In this document: piece by piece, positions 1 to 8,124 of the stretch | Layout of the letters: every line of letters begins with the position of its first letter | Numbering within the stretch: the first letter of the stretch is position 1 | NCBI GenBank assembly: GCA_905214345.1 | Contig: CAJMLV010000012.1 | Coordinates: 1 to 64,000 of the forward strand | Reading direction: 5' to 3' | From: an uncultured bacterium | GTDB lineage: Bacteria > Bacillota > Clostridia > Oscillospirales > Ruminococcaceae | Length of the DNA: 64,000 nt | Program-made: the position numbers and the translations under genes | Notes under the pieces: model-generated | The model's input: the letters and a program-made list of their open reading frames with translations, nothing else | The model's database searches: none | Told to the model about the DNA's origin: nothing

Positions 1-125
1 TTTGAAGACACGTGCACAGATTGAACGTATGTACTGGTCGGTTACACGTGAAATTGCGGGGCGCGCTTGACTTTGCGTTTCTTGCGCCGAAAATTCTTGC
101 AGATATTGCCGAATTGGACGGCGTC

Positions 126-269
126 TCAGGCGTCCGTTTCGTCCGGTCCGCCGTACAGGGTGATGTAGTCGGCGGTTTCGGGCTGGCGCTTGCCGAACAG
201 GGCGGCAGCCAGTGCCAAAACGGTGGCCGCCACAGCCAGCACAGCAAACAGTTTCAAAAGGGTCTTCAT
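126..269 (-). CDS. Small single-pass membrane protein, unknown function
   Basis: A 47-residue reading frame with a basic N-terminus followed by one hydrophobic segment (about residues 4-24), then a short polar tail ending GGPDETDA. The start is set by a GGAGGT ribosome-binding site at 277-282, eight bases before the ATG at 269-267. It is preceded by a good promoter at 324-352 and diverges from the rnf operon. The hydrophobic segment could be a signal peptide or an anchor. I do not recognise the family. In the same frame, after the TGA stop, 27 more sense codons run to a TAA at 42-44 and include a very basic stretch, so the gene may once have been longer (see findings). Confidence 0.6.
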   Translation of the reverse strand: MKTLLKLFAVLAVAATVLALAAALFGKRQPETADYITLYGGPDETDA

Positions 270-323
270 CTGGCATACCTCCATGCCCCGGCGGGGCGTT
301 GATCTTGCACTTGGCGTATCCTT

Positions 324-352
324 ACTATACCACACCCGCCGGCAAAAGGCAA
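324..352 (-). promoter_or_regulatory. Promoter of the small membrane protein gene
   Basis: On the minus strand there is TTGCCT (347-352), a 17-base spacer and TATAGT (324-329), with a TGG extended -10 just upstream of the hexamer. It points at the gene at 126-269. Confidence 0.6.
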
Positions 353-381
353 TCAAAAGGCACAGCAAATCACACAGAGGC

Positions 382-418
382 GTGTAAACGTGGTTACACA
401 ATTGTATACATTGTGTAA
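382..418. promoter_or_regulatory. Inverted-repeat operator between small gene and rnf operon
   Basis: Positions 394-402 and 410-418 form a perfect 9-base inverted repeat (TTACACAAT / ATTGTGTAA) around a 7-base centre. A further GTGTAA at 382-387 pairs with TTACAC at 394-399, so there are three half-sites. The centre at 406 lies about 68 bases upstream of the likely rnf transcription start, a position more typical of an activator than a repressor. The binding protein is unknown; the sequence is not a standard Rex or FNR box. Confidence 0.5.
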
Positions 419-438
419 AAATTGACGAGCTGCGCGCC

Positions 439-467
439 TTGACTTGTCCCTGCGGGCGGATTAAAAT
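439..467 (+). promoter_or_regulatory. Promoter of the rnf operon
   Basis: TTGACT (439-444), a 17-base spacer and TAAAAT (462-467), about 75 bases before the rnfC start. A second TATAAT at 475-480 has no -35 at the right distance. Confidence 0.65.
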
Positions 468-541
468 AACCATGTATAATTTTGTCTTTTCGGCGGAAAT
501 GGCCTGCCGGAAAGAGAAACAAGAATGGGGGAACAGGATAC

Positions 542-1876
542 ATGTTAAAGTTCCTGAAGCGTTCCGCCAAAGGCGCCCATGTCCCGCATGAGAAAGCAAC
601 GGCCGATATGCCCACCGTACGCATGCCGGTCCCTGAAAATGTTGTGATTCCCATGTCGATGCACATCGGCGCACCGGCGGAGCCCGTCGTCAAAAAGGGC
701 GATCAGGTGTTCGTGGGCACGCTGATCGGCAAAGCCGGCGGCTTTGTCAGTGCCAACATCCACTCCAGCGTGTCGGGCGTTGTGGTCGACGTTGCGCCCA
801 TGCGCATGGTCAACGGCCCGGTGTGCCAGGCGGTGGCCATCAAGTGCGACGGCAATCAGACGGTGGACCCGGCCTGCGTGCCGCCCACCGTTACCGACAA
901 AGAGTCGCTGCTGGCGGCTGTCCAGGCCTGCGGTCTGGTGGGCGTGGGCGGCGCAGGCTTCCCGACCCATGTGAAGCTGATGGCCAAGGTGGACACGCTG
1001 CTCATCAACGCGGCGGAGTGCGAACCGTACCTGACCACCGACGCCCGGGAAATGCTGGAATGCAGCGAGACCATCCTCTCCGGCATCGAAGCGGTGATGA
1101 AGTACTGCGAGATCCCGAACTGCATCATCGGTATCGAGCGCAACAAGCCTGCCTGCATCGACCTGATGTGCTCGCTCACCCGCGATATGAAGGGCGTTTC
1201 GGTCAAGCCGCTGCCCATGCGGTACCCCCAGGGCGCTGAAAAGACCCTGGTGGAAACCTGCACCGGCCGGGAAGTGCCCCAGATCGGACCTTCCGGCAAG
1301 CCGGGCCTGCCTGCGGACTGCGGCTGCATCGTCATGAACGTCACCTCCGTGTCCACGCTGGGCAAGTTCCTCAAGACCGGTATTCCTCTGGTCAGCAAGC
1401 GCGTTACCGTGGACGGCGACGCCATTGCCAAACCCCAGAATATCGAAGTGCCCATCGGCACTTTGTACCGTGATGTGATCGAAGCCTGCGGCGGCATCAA
1501 GCCCGACGTGGAACTGGGCAAGATCATCTTCGGCGGTCCCATGATGGGCGGCGCTTCGCCCAGTGCCGACTTCCCGGTGCTCAAGCAGAACAACGGCCTG
1601 CTGCTGTTCAGCCGCAAAGCCGCCATCCTGCCCGATCCCCAGCCCTGCATCCGCTGCGGCCGCTGCATCAGCGCCTGCCCCATGGGTCTGGAACCGGTGG
1701 TCATTGTGGAAAATCATACCAAGAAGGATACCGACGCCCTGAAAAAGCTCTGTGTGGACCTGTGCGTGGCCTGCGGCAGCTGCACCTATGCCTGCCCCGC
1801 CAAGCGCCCCGTTTCTCAGGCCGTGACCCAGGCCAAGGGCTGGTATCTGAACGAAATGCGTAAGGGAGGTAAGTAA
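542..1876 (+). CDS. rnfC: Rnf complex subunit RnfC
   Basis: RnfC is the peripheral, NADH- and FMN-binding subunit of the Rnf complex, which moves electrons between reduced ferredoxin and NAD+ and couples this to Na+ or H+ translocation. The 444-residue product begins with the NqrA-like barrel region (HVPHEKATADM near residue 13), has a middle SLBB-type region, and ends with two ferredoxin-like [4Fe-4S] motifs: CIRCGRCISACP from residue 369 and CVDLCVACGSC from about residue 404. The ATG at 542 follows a purine-rich GGGGGAA site. First gene of rnfCDGEAB; the next ATG is two bases after the stop. Length and order are typical. Confidence 0.95.
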   Translation: MLKFLKRSAKGAHVPHEKATADMPTVRMPVPENVVIPMSMHIGAPAEPVVKKGDQVFVGTLIGKAGGFVSANIHSSVSGVVVDVAPMRMVNGPVCQAVAIKCDGNQTVDPACVPPTVTDKESLLAAVQACGLVGVGGAGFPTHVKLMAKVDTLLINAAECEPYLTTDAREMLECSETILSGIEAVMKYCEIPNCIIGIERNKPACIDLMCSLTRDMKGVSVKPLPMRYPQGAEKTLVETCTGREVPQIGPSGKPGLPADCGCIVMNVTSVSTLGKFLKTGIPLVSKRVTVDGDAIAKPQNIEVPIGTLYRDVIEACGGIKPDVELGKIIFGGPMMGGASPSADFPVLKQNNGLLLFSRKAAILPDPQPCIRCGRCISACPMGLEPVVIVENHTKKDTDALKKLCVDLCVACGSCTYACPAKRPVSQAVTQAKGWYLNEMRKGGK

Positions 1877-1878
1877 CG

Positions 1879-2862
1879 ATGGACCAGGTTTTGTTCGTAA
1901 CTGCCTCGCCCCACATTCGGGACGATTCCAGCACCCGGGGCCTGATGGGCAATGTGCTCAAGGCTCTGGTGCCCTGTGTCATCGCGGCGGCCATGATCTT
2001 CGGCTACGAAGCTCTCATCAATGTGGCCGTCACCACGCTGGCCTGCGTGGCCTTTGAATATCTGTACTGCCTGATCATGAAGAAGCCCAACCCGGTGGGC
2101 GACCTTTCCGCCTGCGTCACCGGTGTGATCCTGGCGCTGAACTTCCCCGTGGGCCTGCCCCTGTGGATCAGCGTTGTGGGCGCCTTCGTGGCCATCGTGG
2201 TGGTCAAGCAGCTGTTCGGCGGCATCGGCTTCAACTTTGCCAACCCCGCTCTGGTGGGCCGTATCGCGCTGTTCCTGGGCTTCACCGCCCGCATGACCGC
2301 TTACGTCTACCCCGACATGGCGGTGGACGCTCTGGCCGAAGCCACCCCGCTGGCTGACAGCGTGGACAAGGCTTCCGTCAGCCTGATGGACCTGTTCCTG
2401 GGCCTGCACGGCGGTATGATGGGTGAGACCTGCATCCTGGCCATCCTGCTGGGTCTGGCTTACCTGCTGGCTACCGGTACCATCGGTTTTGCCATTCCGG
2501 GCAGCATCGTGGGCACCGTGTTCGTCCTGTCCTGGCTGGCAACCGGCAGCCTGCATGCCGCTCTGGCCGAGATCATGGCCGGCGGCCTGATGTTCGGCGC
2601 CGTCTTTATGGCCACCGACTACGTCACCAGCCCCTTCACCACCAAGGGCAAGCTGATGTACGGTATCTTCATCGGCCTGGTCACCTTCGCCATCCGCTAC
2701 TTCGGCAGCATGAACGAAGGCATGAGCTTTGCCATTCTGCTGGGCAACCTGATGGTGCCCTGGTTCAATGCCTGGGGCCATCAGATCCCGCTGGGCTTCA
2801 AGAAAGCCAAGAAACAGAAGAAGGCCGCCAAAGAAGCGGCCAAGGAAGGGGGCAACGCCTGA
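1879..2862 (+). CDS. rnfD: Rnf complex subunit RnfD
   Basis: RnfD is a polytopic membrane subunit related to NqrB that carries a covalently bound FMN. The 327-residue protein has about ten hydrophobic segments. The expected flavinylation threonine is T156 in the motif AEATPLA. The C-terminus is a lysine-rich cytoplasmic tail (KKAKKQKKAAKEAAK). A strong AGGGAGGTAAG site precedes the ATG, and the stop overlaps the rnfG start (ATGA at 2859-2862 region), indicating translational coupling. Part of the ion pump with RnfA, RnfE and RnfG. Confidence 0.95.
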   Translation: MDQVLFVTASPHIRDDSSTRGLMGNVLKALVPCVIAAAMIFGYEALINVAVTTLACVAFEYLYCLIMKKPNPVGDLSACVTGVILALNFPVGLPLWISVVGAFVAIVVVKQLFGGIGFNFANPALVGRIALFLGFTARMTAYVYPDMAVDALAEATPLADSVDKASVSLMDLFLGLHGGMMGETCILAILLGLAYLLATGTIGFAIPGSIVGTVFVLSWLATGSLHAALAEIMAGGLMFGAVFMATDYVTSPFTTKGKLMYGIFIGLVTFAIRYFGSMNEGMSFAILLGNLMVPWFNAWGHQIPLGFKKAKKQKKAAKEAAKEGGNA

Positions 2863-3446
2863 TGTCTGAGAACAATGCGAAGACCCCTGCGCAGGAGTCC
2901 GCCTTCAAGGCGATGATCTACCCGGTCATCATTCTGGTGGTCATCTGCGTGGTGTGCAGTGCGGCTCTGGCAGCGCTGAATGATGTGACCAAGCCCATCA
3001 TCCAGGCCAACCAGGAAGCTGCCACCCAGGCCGCCTACATGGGCGTTCTGCCCGGTGTGACCGATGCTTCCACCCTGACCACCGTGGAAAACCTGCAGAC
3101 CGCCGGTGTGCAGGGCGCCGTCACCACCCCCGACGGGCTGGTGGCCATCAAGGCTTCCGCCGCCGGTTACAGCGGCAAGGAAGTTGTGGTCTATGTTTCC
3201 TTTGACGCTTCCGGCAAGATCCTGGCGACCAGCGTGGACGCCTCCACCCAGACCACCGGCATCGGTTCCAAGACCCAGAACGAAAGCTTCTGGTCCGGTT
3301 TCCTGGGCTGGGATTCTTCCGAGCATGTTTCTGCCGGCAACCCGGTGGATACCATCGCCGGTGCGACGGTGTCCTCCAACGCGGTCATCTCTGCCTATAA
3401 CAGCGCCATTGACTGCTACAACAATGAGATCAAGGGGGTGGCTTGA
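2862..3446 (+). CDS. rnfG: Rnf complex subunit RnfG (FMN-binding)
   Basis: RnfG has a single N-terminal transmembrane helix (about residues 18-38) and an extracytoplasmic FMN_bind domain that carries a covalent FMN. The flavinylation motif is AGATVSS with T169 as acceptor (family consensus SGAT). 194 residues. The ATG overlaps the rnfD stop by one base. It is the electron relay between RnfD and the RnfA/RnfE pair. Flavinylation normally needs an ApbE-type FMN transferase, which is not in this window. Confidence 0.94.
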   Translation: MSENNAKTPAQESAFKAMIYPVIILVVICVVCSAALAALNDVTKPIIQANQEAATQAAYMGVLPGVTDASTLTTVENLQTAGVQGAVTTPDGLVAIKASAAGYSGKEVVVYVSFDASGKILATSVDASTQTTGIGSKTQNESFWSGFLGWDSSEHVSAGNPVDTIAGATVSSNAVISAYNSAIDCYNNEIKGVA

Positions 3447-3448
3447 CC

Positions 3449-4135
3449 ATGAGCGAAAAACAAAGCCTGTGGAAAATCTTCACCGCCGGTATCATCCGTG
3501 AAAACCCGGTTCTGCGCCTGGTGCTGGGCTGCTGCTCGGTGCTGGCCGTTACCACCACCGTGTCCGGCGCTCTGGGCATGGGCCTGGCCATGACCTTTGT
3601 TCTGGTCTGCTCCAACATCGTGATTTCCGCCCTGCGCAAGGTCATTCCCGCCAAGGTACACCTGCCCTGCTATATCGTCATCATCGCCACCTTCGTGACG
3701 GTGGTGCAGATGGTGCTGGAAGCCTACGCTCAGGACCTGTACAACACCCTGGGCGTGTTCCTGGCCCTGATCGTGGTCAACTGCATCATTCTGGGCCGTG
3801 CCGAAATGTTTGCCTGCAAGCATACCGTGGTGGAATCCGCCGTGGACGGCATCGGCATGGGCGTTGGCTACATCATCACCATGCTGCTCATGTCCTCCAT
3901 CCGTGAGATCATCGGCAACGGTTCCTGGATGGGCATCACCATCATCCCCGAGAGCGTGGACCGTATGGGCCTGATGAACCAGGCCCCCGGCGGCTTCTTC
4001 GTCTTCGGCTGCCTGATGGCCCTGTGTGTGTTCATTGAGAAAAAGACCAATCATCCCATCGAGCGCAAGACCTGCGGCGAAGTGATGATGGACGAGATCG
4101 ACGCCGCCAAAACCGAAGGGGGTGACCAGGCATGA
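3449..4135 (+). CDS. rnfE: Rnf complex subunit RnfE
   Basis: RnfE is an NqrD-like integral membrane subunit, 228 residues with six hydrophobic segments. Conserved cysteines that share a membrane iron-sulfur centre with RnfA are seen at C28/C29 (LGCCSV) and C112 (VNCIILG). I chose the ATG at 3449, spaced correctly from AAGGGGGTGG, over an in-frame TTG six bases upstream. The 3' end overlaps the rnfA start (4132), as expected for a coupled pair. Confidence 0.94.
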   Translation: MSEKQSLWKIFTAGIIRENPVLRLVLGCCSVLAVTTTVSGALGMGLAMTFVLVCSNIVISALRKVIPAKVHLPCYIVIIATFVTVVQMVLEAYAQDLYNTLGVFLALIVVNCIILGRAEMFACKHTVVESAVDGIGMGVGYIITMLLMSSIREIIGNGSWMGITIIPESVDRMGLMNQAPGGFFVFGCLMALCVFIEKKTNHPIERKTCGEVMMDEIDAAKTEGGDQA

Positions 4136-4770
4136 GCAACTTTGCGGTATTTGCGACCATCTTCTTTAACCTGATCCTGGTCAACAACTACGTTCTGGTC
4201 CAGTTCCTGGGCATCTGCCCCTTCCTGGGCGTTTCCAAAAAGGTGGACTCCTCCACCGGCATGGGCCTGGCGGTCATCTTCGTCATGGTCATCGCAACGG
4301 CGGTCACCTTCCCGCTGCAGATCTTCCTGCTGGACGCCTATGACCTGGGCTACATGCAGACCGTCATCTTCATCCTGGTCATCGCCGTGCTGGTCCAGCT
4401 CATCGAGATCACCCTGAAGAAGTACGTGCCTGCTCTGTACACCGCTCTGGGCGTTTACCTGCCTTTGATCACCACCAACTGCTGCGTGCTGGGCGTGACC
4501 ATTCTGGCCGTGCAGGACTACTCCGAGATCGTGGAGACCCAGGGCTTCGGCCTGGCTTACGCCGAAGCGCTGATCTGCGCTGCCGGCGCCGGCGTGGGCT
4601 TCCTGGTTGCTATGTTGCTGTTCTGCGGCGTGCGCCAGCGTGTGGAATCCGCCAATCCGCCGGAAAGCTTCAAGGGCCTGCCCATCACCCTGGTGGCGGC
4701 TGCCATCACTTCGATGAGCTTCATGGGCTTCGGCGGTCTGGTTGAAAACATCATCAATGCACTGTGCTGA
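4132..4770 (+). CDS. rnfA: Rnf complex subunit RnfA
   Basis: RnfA is an NqrE-like membrane subunit with inverted topology relative to RnfE. The 212-residue product has six hydrophobic segments and the cluster cysteines C29 (GICPFLG) and C117 (TTNCCVLG). It is slightly longer than the usual ~190 residues because of a loop and longer C-terminus. Its ATG overlaps the rnfE stop (ATGA). Ribosome-binding site GGGGGTGA lies inside rnfE. Confidence 0.94.
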   Translation: MSNFAVFATIFFNLILVNNYVLVQFLGICPFLGVSKKVDSSTGMGLAVIFVMVIATAVTFPLQIFLLDAYDLGYMQTVIFILVIAVLVQLIEITLKKYVPALYTALGVYLPLITTNCCVLGVTILAVQDYSEIVETQGFGLAYAEALICAAGAGVGFLVAMLLFCGVRQRVESANPPESFKGLPITLVAAAITSMSFMGFGGLVENIINALC

Positions 4771-4791
4771 GATAAGGAGGGGGACTAAGAT

Positions 4792-5628
4792 ATGAATCCG
4801 ATCATTCTTGCGGTCGCCGTCCTGGCGGTGCTGGGTCTTGTGGGCAGCATCGTGCTGGTGCTGGCTTCCAAGTTCATGGCGGTGTACGAAGATCCGCGCA
4901 TCGCCCAGATCACCGACTGCCTGGCCGGTGCCAACTGCGGCGGCTGCGGCTATGCCGGTTGTGCCGACTACGCCAAGGCCATTGTGGAGGACGGCGCGCC
5001 CACCTTCAAGTGCGCGCCCGGCGGTGACAAAGCTGCCGATGCCATCAACACCATCATGGGTGCCGAAACCAGCGACCGTCCCAGCCTGAAGGCTGTGGTG
5101 CTGTGCAACGGCGGCGAAAACTGCGGCAAGCGCTTCACCTATCAGGGCATCCAGACCTGCGCTGCCGCGGCTTCTGTGGCCGGTGGTCCCAGCGCCTGCT
5201 CCTTCGGCTGCCTGGGCCTGGGTGACTGCACCCGCGCCTGCATGTTCGACGCCATCCATGTGAAGAATGGTGTGGCAGTGGTGGACCGTACCAAGTGCAC
5301 CGGCTGTTCTGCCTGCATGAACGTCTGCCCGCGCCATGTCATCGACATGAAGCCCATTGCGCCCCAGCCGGTGGTGGAATGCTCCAACACCGAACGCGGC
5401 GCCGCGGTCAACAAGACCTGCAAGGTGGGCTGCATTGCCTGCGGTCTGTGCGTCAAGAACTGCCCGCAGCAGGCCATCTTCCTCAAGAACAACGTGGCCG
5501 TCATCGACTACACCAAGTGCAACGGCTGCGGTACCTGCGTGACCAAGTGCCCGAAGAAGGTCATCCACTGGGTGGAAGGCAAACCCACCTCCGTGGACGC
5601 CCCGGTGCCCGAACACCAGGTCCTGTAA
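4792..5628 (+). CDS. rnfB: Rnf complex subunit RnfB (polyferredoxin)
   Basis: RnfB is the subunit that accepts electrons from soluble ferredoxin. The 278-residue protein has an N-terminal membrane anchor (about residues 4-26), the RnfB-type Cys domain (ANCGGCGYAGC from about residue 47), and at least two pairs of ferredoxin-like clusters (CTGCSACMNVCP, CIACGLCVKNCP, CNGCGTCVTKCP). A strong AAGGAGGGGG site precedes the ATG. Last gene of the operon, followed by a strong terminator. Confidence 0.95.
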   Translation: MNPIILAVAVLAVLGLVGSIVLVLASKFMAVYEDPRIAQITDCLAGANCGGCGYAGCADYAKAIVEDGAPTFKCAPGGDKAADAINTIMGAETSDRPSLKAVVLCNGGENCGKRFTYQGIQTCAAAASVAGGPSACSFGCLGLGDCTRACMFDAIHVKNGVAVVDRTKCTGCSACMNVCPRHVIDMKPIAPQPVVECSNTERGAAVNKTCKVGCIACGLCVKNCPQQAIFLKNNVAVIDYTKCNGCGTCVTKCPKKVIHWVEGKPTSVDAPVPEHQVL

Positions 5629-5650
5629 TTCCGTTGGCCTGAACCAAACA

Positions 5651-5699
5651 AAACGCCGCCCCGGCGGGGAGTGATCCCTGCGCCGGGGCGGCGTTTTTT
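5651..5699. terminator. Bidirectional terminator between rnfB and a convergent gene
   Basis: A 16-base perfect stem (5651-5666 with 5681-5696), GC-rich, flanked by A-tract and T-tract on either side, so it can stop both the rnf operon and the convergent gene. Confidence 0.9.
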
Positions 5700-5709
5700 A
5701 TTTGTGCTT

Positions 5710-6642
5710 TCAGAACAGCCGGTCTTTGGGGTACAGCCCTTCCTCGCTCATGCGGCGCAGGGCTTCCACCAGTTCGGGCTTGTCTTCCCGGTAGGTGATG
5801 CCGTGCCAGCGGTCGGAACTGGTCAGCACCGTCACCTGAGCCGTGCCCTTTTCCAGGGCGGCGGTGACCACGCTGGGCAGATAGTATTCGCACTTCAGCG
5901 GGTTTACCGGCAGATTTGCATCCAGGAAAGCGGCAAAGCCTTCCCGGGCGCGGTCCAGAAAATCGGGGGTGAAGCCCCACAGATTCATGGAAACCACCGC
6001 GTCGGCGGGCAGGTCGGTCCAGGTGGCCCCGTCGTCCTCAGTGTAGTGGATGCCGCTCTCGTAGGTCTCGATGCGGGTGCGTTCGGTGACCTTGACCAGG
6101 CGGTTTTCCTCGTCCAGCTGGCACACGCCCCGGGATACCGACCCGTTGGCGCTTACCGTGTTGCCCAGCAAAAAGCCCACCATGGCCCAGGGGGCGGGGG
6201 AACCTGCCTTGGTTTCGGCCTTGGCCAGATGCTCGTAGATCAGGCGGAAGCCCTGGGGACCATAATAGTCGTCGGCGTTGATGACGGCAAAAGGCGCATC
6301 GATGACATCCGCCGCGGACAGGATGGCGTGGGCGGTGCCCCAGGGTTTTACCCGATCTTCCGGTACCGAAAATCCCTCGGGAAGTTTGTCCAGGGTCTGG
6401 TAGGCGTAACGCACTTCCAGGCCGGCTTTCTCCGCCCGGGCGCCCACGCTGGCACGGAAAGCTTCGTCGATCTCCGGCTTGATGATGAACACCACTGTCT
6501 CAAACCCGGCACGCCGTGCATCGTACAGGCTGTAATCCAGAATTGCTTCGCCGCTCGGCCCCACCGGGTCGATCTGCTTCAGGCCGCCGTACCGGCTGCC
6601 CATACCGGCCGCCATCACGGCCAGGATCGGTTTGTTAGTCAT
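5710..6642 (-). CDS. Nucleotidyltransferase family protein (sugar-phosphate type)
   Basis: A 310-residue protein with the N-terminal nucleotide-binding signature of sugar-phosphate nucleotidyltransferases (LAVMAAGMGSRYGGLKQ, residues about 6-22) and the acidic metal motif NADDYYG. Members transfer NMP to sugar phosphates to make NDP-sugars; the specific sugar cannot be told from sequence alone. The ATG at 6642 is supported by GGGGAGG just upstream; an upstream in-frame ATG (6657) would overlap that site. Monocistronic, convergent with rnfB. Confidence 0.8.
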   Translation of the reverse strand: MTNKPILAVMAAGMGSRYGGLKQIDPVGPSGEAILDYSLYDARRAGFETVVFIIKPEIDEAFRASVGARAEKAGLEVRYAYQTLDKLPEGFSVPEDRVKPWGTAHAILSAADVIDAPFAVINADDYYGPQGFRLIYEHLAKAETKAGSPAPWAMVGFLLGNTVSANGSVSRGVCQLDEENRLVKVTERTRIETYESGIHYTEDDGATWTDLPADAVVSMNLWGFTPDFLDRAREGFAAFLDANLPVNPLKCEYYLPSVVTAALEKGTAQVTVLTSSDRWHGITYREDKPELVEALRRMSEEGLYPKDRLF

Positions 6643-6681
6643 GGTTGGCCTCCCCATTGATTGTTAGGTTTTCTGTTTTCT

Positions 6682-6710
6682 ATTGTATACGTTTGTCCAC
6701 GCGGATGCAA
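6682..6710 (-). promoter_or_regulatory. Promoter of the nucleotidyltransferase gene
   Basis: Minus-strand TTGCAT (6705-6710), a 17-base spacer and TACAAT (6682-6687), 40 bases upstream of the start codon. Confidence 0.5.
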
Positions 6711-6788
6711 GCGGTGTTGCATGTGGGGGACAGTCGGTTAAATTCCCGTAAATTACGGCGAAAACCGATAGTATTTTTGACACAGGCA

Positions 6789-6797
6789 TGGTATAAT
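6789..6797 (+). promoter_or_regulatory. Extended -10 promoter of the patatin-like gene
   Basis: TGGTATAAT is an extended -10. The nearby TTGACA (6777-6782) is only nine bases away, too close to serve as its -35; with TATACC at 6799-6804 it would make an alternative pair with a 16-base spacer. Confidence 0.5.
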
Positions 6798-6878
6798 GTA
6801 TACCAACCTTACTCGAAACGCAACATTTTCGGGCGGCCCGCCCGGCGGGCATGCTCTTTTCTATACGGAGGAACGGCA

Positions 6879-8060
6879 ATGGCTACACCTTGCAGGGGAC
6901 TGGTCCTGGCCGGCGGCGGTGCCAAAGGCAGCTATCAGGTCGGCGCATACCGTGCGCTGCGGGAACTGGGCTGGAACCCCCAAATCATCACCGGCACCAG
7001 CGTGGGCTGCCTGAACGCGGCGCTGTTCGTGCTGGATAAGATCACCGAAGCGGAAGAACTGTGGAAAAATCTGGACATCCACGGCGTTCTGGAAACTCCC
7101 ACCGGCAAGACTCCCGAGGAATTGCAGAATTTTCTGCTGGACACGGTGCGCAGCGGCGGACTGGACCTGGAACCTCTGGGGGATGTCATCGACAAATATC
7201 TGGATGAGGACGCCATCCGTGCAGCCCCGGTGCGGTACGGTCTGGTCATGACCGAGATGAACACCCTGAAAAGCCGACAGCTGCCGCTGGAACAGATCCC
7301 TTACGGCAAGCTGAAGGAATATATGATGGCTTCCAGTGCCTGTTTCCCGGCGCTGCGCCCCCGCACCATCGACGGCGTGAAATATATCGACGGCGGCTGG
7401 CGGGACAACATGCCCCTGGACCTGGCCGCCAACATGGGCGCCACCGAACTGGTGGCGGTGGACATTGAGGGTGTGGGCTACAACAAGCCCAACCGCACCG
7501 GTCTGCCCACCCGGGTCATCCGCAGTCACTGGGACCTGGGCCCCATGTTTGATTTTGACGGTGTGCGGGCGGCACGGAATATTGCCATCGGCTACCTGGA
7601 TACCCTGCGGGCCTTCGGCCGGGTGGGCGGAACTGCCTACGCTCTGCTGCCCGACCCGGACGGTTTCCTGCCCAAGTTTGCGGCGGCTTACCAGAAGGAA
7701 TTTTCCGCCGCTGTTTCCCGGGCGCCTACGCTGGCCCTGGCCGAAAACATGGCCCGGCAGCGCAGGGGATACCCGGCGCCCTTCTCCCAGAATCTGCTGG
7801 CCCCCACCAAAGGCGCGTCGGCACCTCTGGAACTGGCGGCAGAAAAGATGAACGTGCCGCCGGAAGAACCCTACACCCCGCGCCTGCTGGCACTGACCTT
7901 CCTGGGTAGTTTTGACCGGGACCCCGCCGATCGCTTCCGCGTGCTTCTGGGCATGGAGGAAGGCAACCAGATCGGGGAGACAGCCATGGCCGCCGCCGCG
8001 CCGGATGATTTCGTCACGGCGCTGGTGTCCCGCACATTGCAGCAGATGAACTTTTTCTGA
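6879..8060 (+). CDS. Patatin-like phospholipase family protein
   Basis: A 393-residue predicted serine acyl hydrolase acting on lipids. It has the full patatin signature near the N-terminus: glycine-rich oxyanion loop (AGGGAKGSYQ), nucleophile elbow GTSVG, and the DGG motif carrying the catalytic aspartate (YIDGGW). No signal peptide, so it is probably cytoplasmic. The ATG at 6879 is preceded by GGAGGA. Bacterial members are often rssA/yjjU-like; the substrate is not known. Confidence 0.85.
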   Translation: MATPCRGLVLAGGGAKGSYQVGAYRALRELGWNPQIITGTSVGCLNAALFVLDKITEAEELWKNLDIHGVLETPTGKTPEELQNFLLDTVRSGGLDLEPLGDVIDKYLDEDAIRAAPVRYGLVMTEMNTLKSRQLPLEQIPYGKLKEYMMASSACFPALRPRTIDGVKYIDGGWRDNMPLDLAANMGATELVAVDIEGVGYNKPNRTGLPTRVIRSHWDLGPMFDFDGVRAARNIAIGYLDTLRAFGRVGGTAYALLPDPDGFLPKFAAAYQKEFSAAVSRAPTLALAENMARQRRGYPAPFSQNLLAPTKGASAPLELAAEKMNVPPEEPYTPRLLALTFLGSFDRDPADRFRVLLGMEEGNQIGETAMAAAAPDDFVTALVSRTLQQMNFF

Positions 8061-8124
8061 TGGGGGCACCCGGTTATCGACGGTGCCGTTCCCCGTTCGT
8101 ATGTAAGAAAGGAGTGTGCAGCCT

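Noticed and set aside
12..302. A 96-codon open frame on the + strand across the start of the window
   Set aside because: It lies antisense to the small membrane gene that has a good promoter and ribosome-binding site; it has none of its own.
475..480. TATAAT upstream of rnfC as the main -10
   Set aside because: No -35 lies at a suitable distance; the TTGACT/TAAAAT pair with a 17-base spacer is the better promoter.
6777..6797. TTGACA plus TATAAT as a classic promoter for the patatin-like gene
   Set aside because: The spacer would be only nine bases; an extended -10 reading is more plausible.
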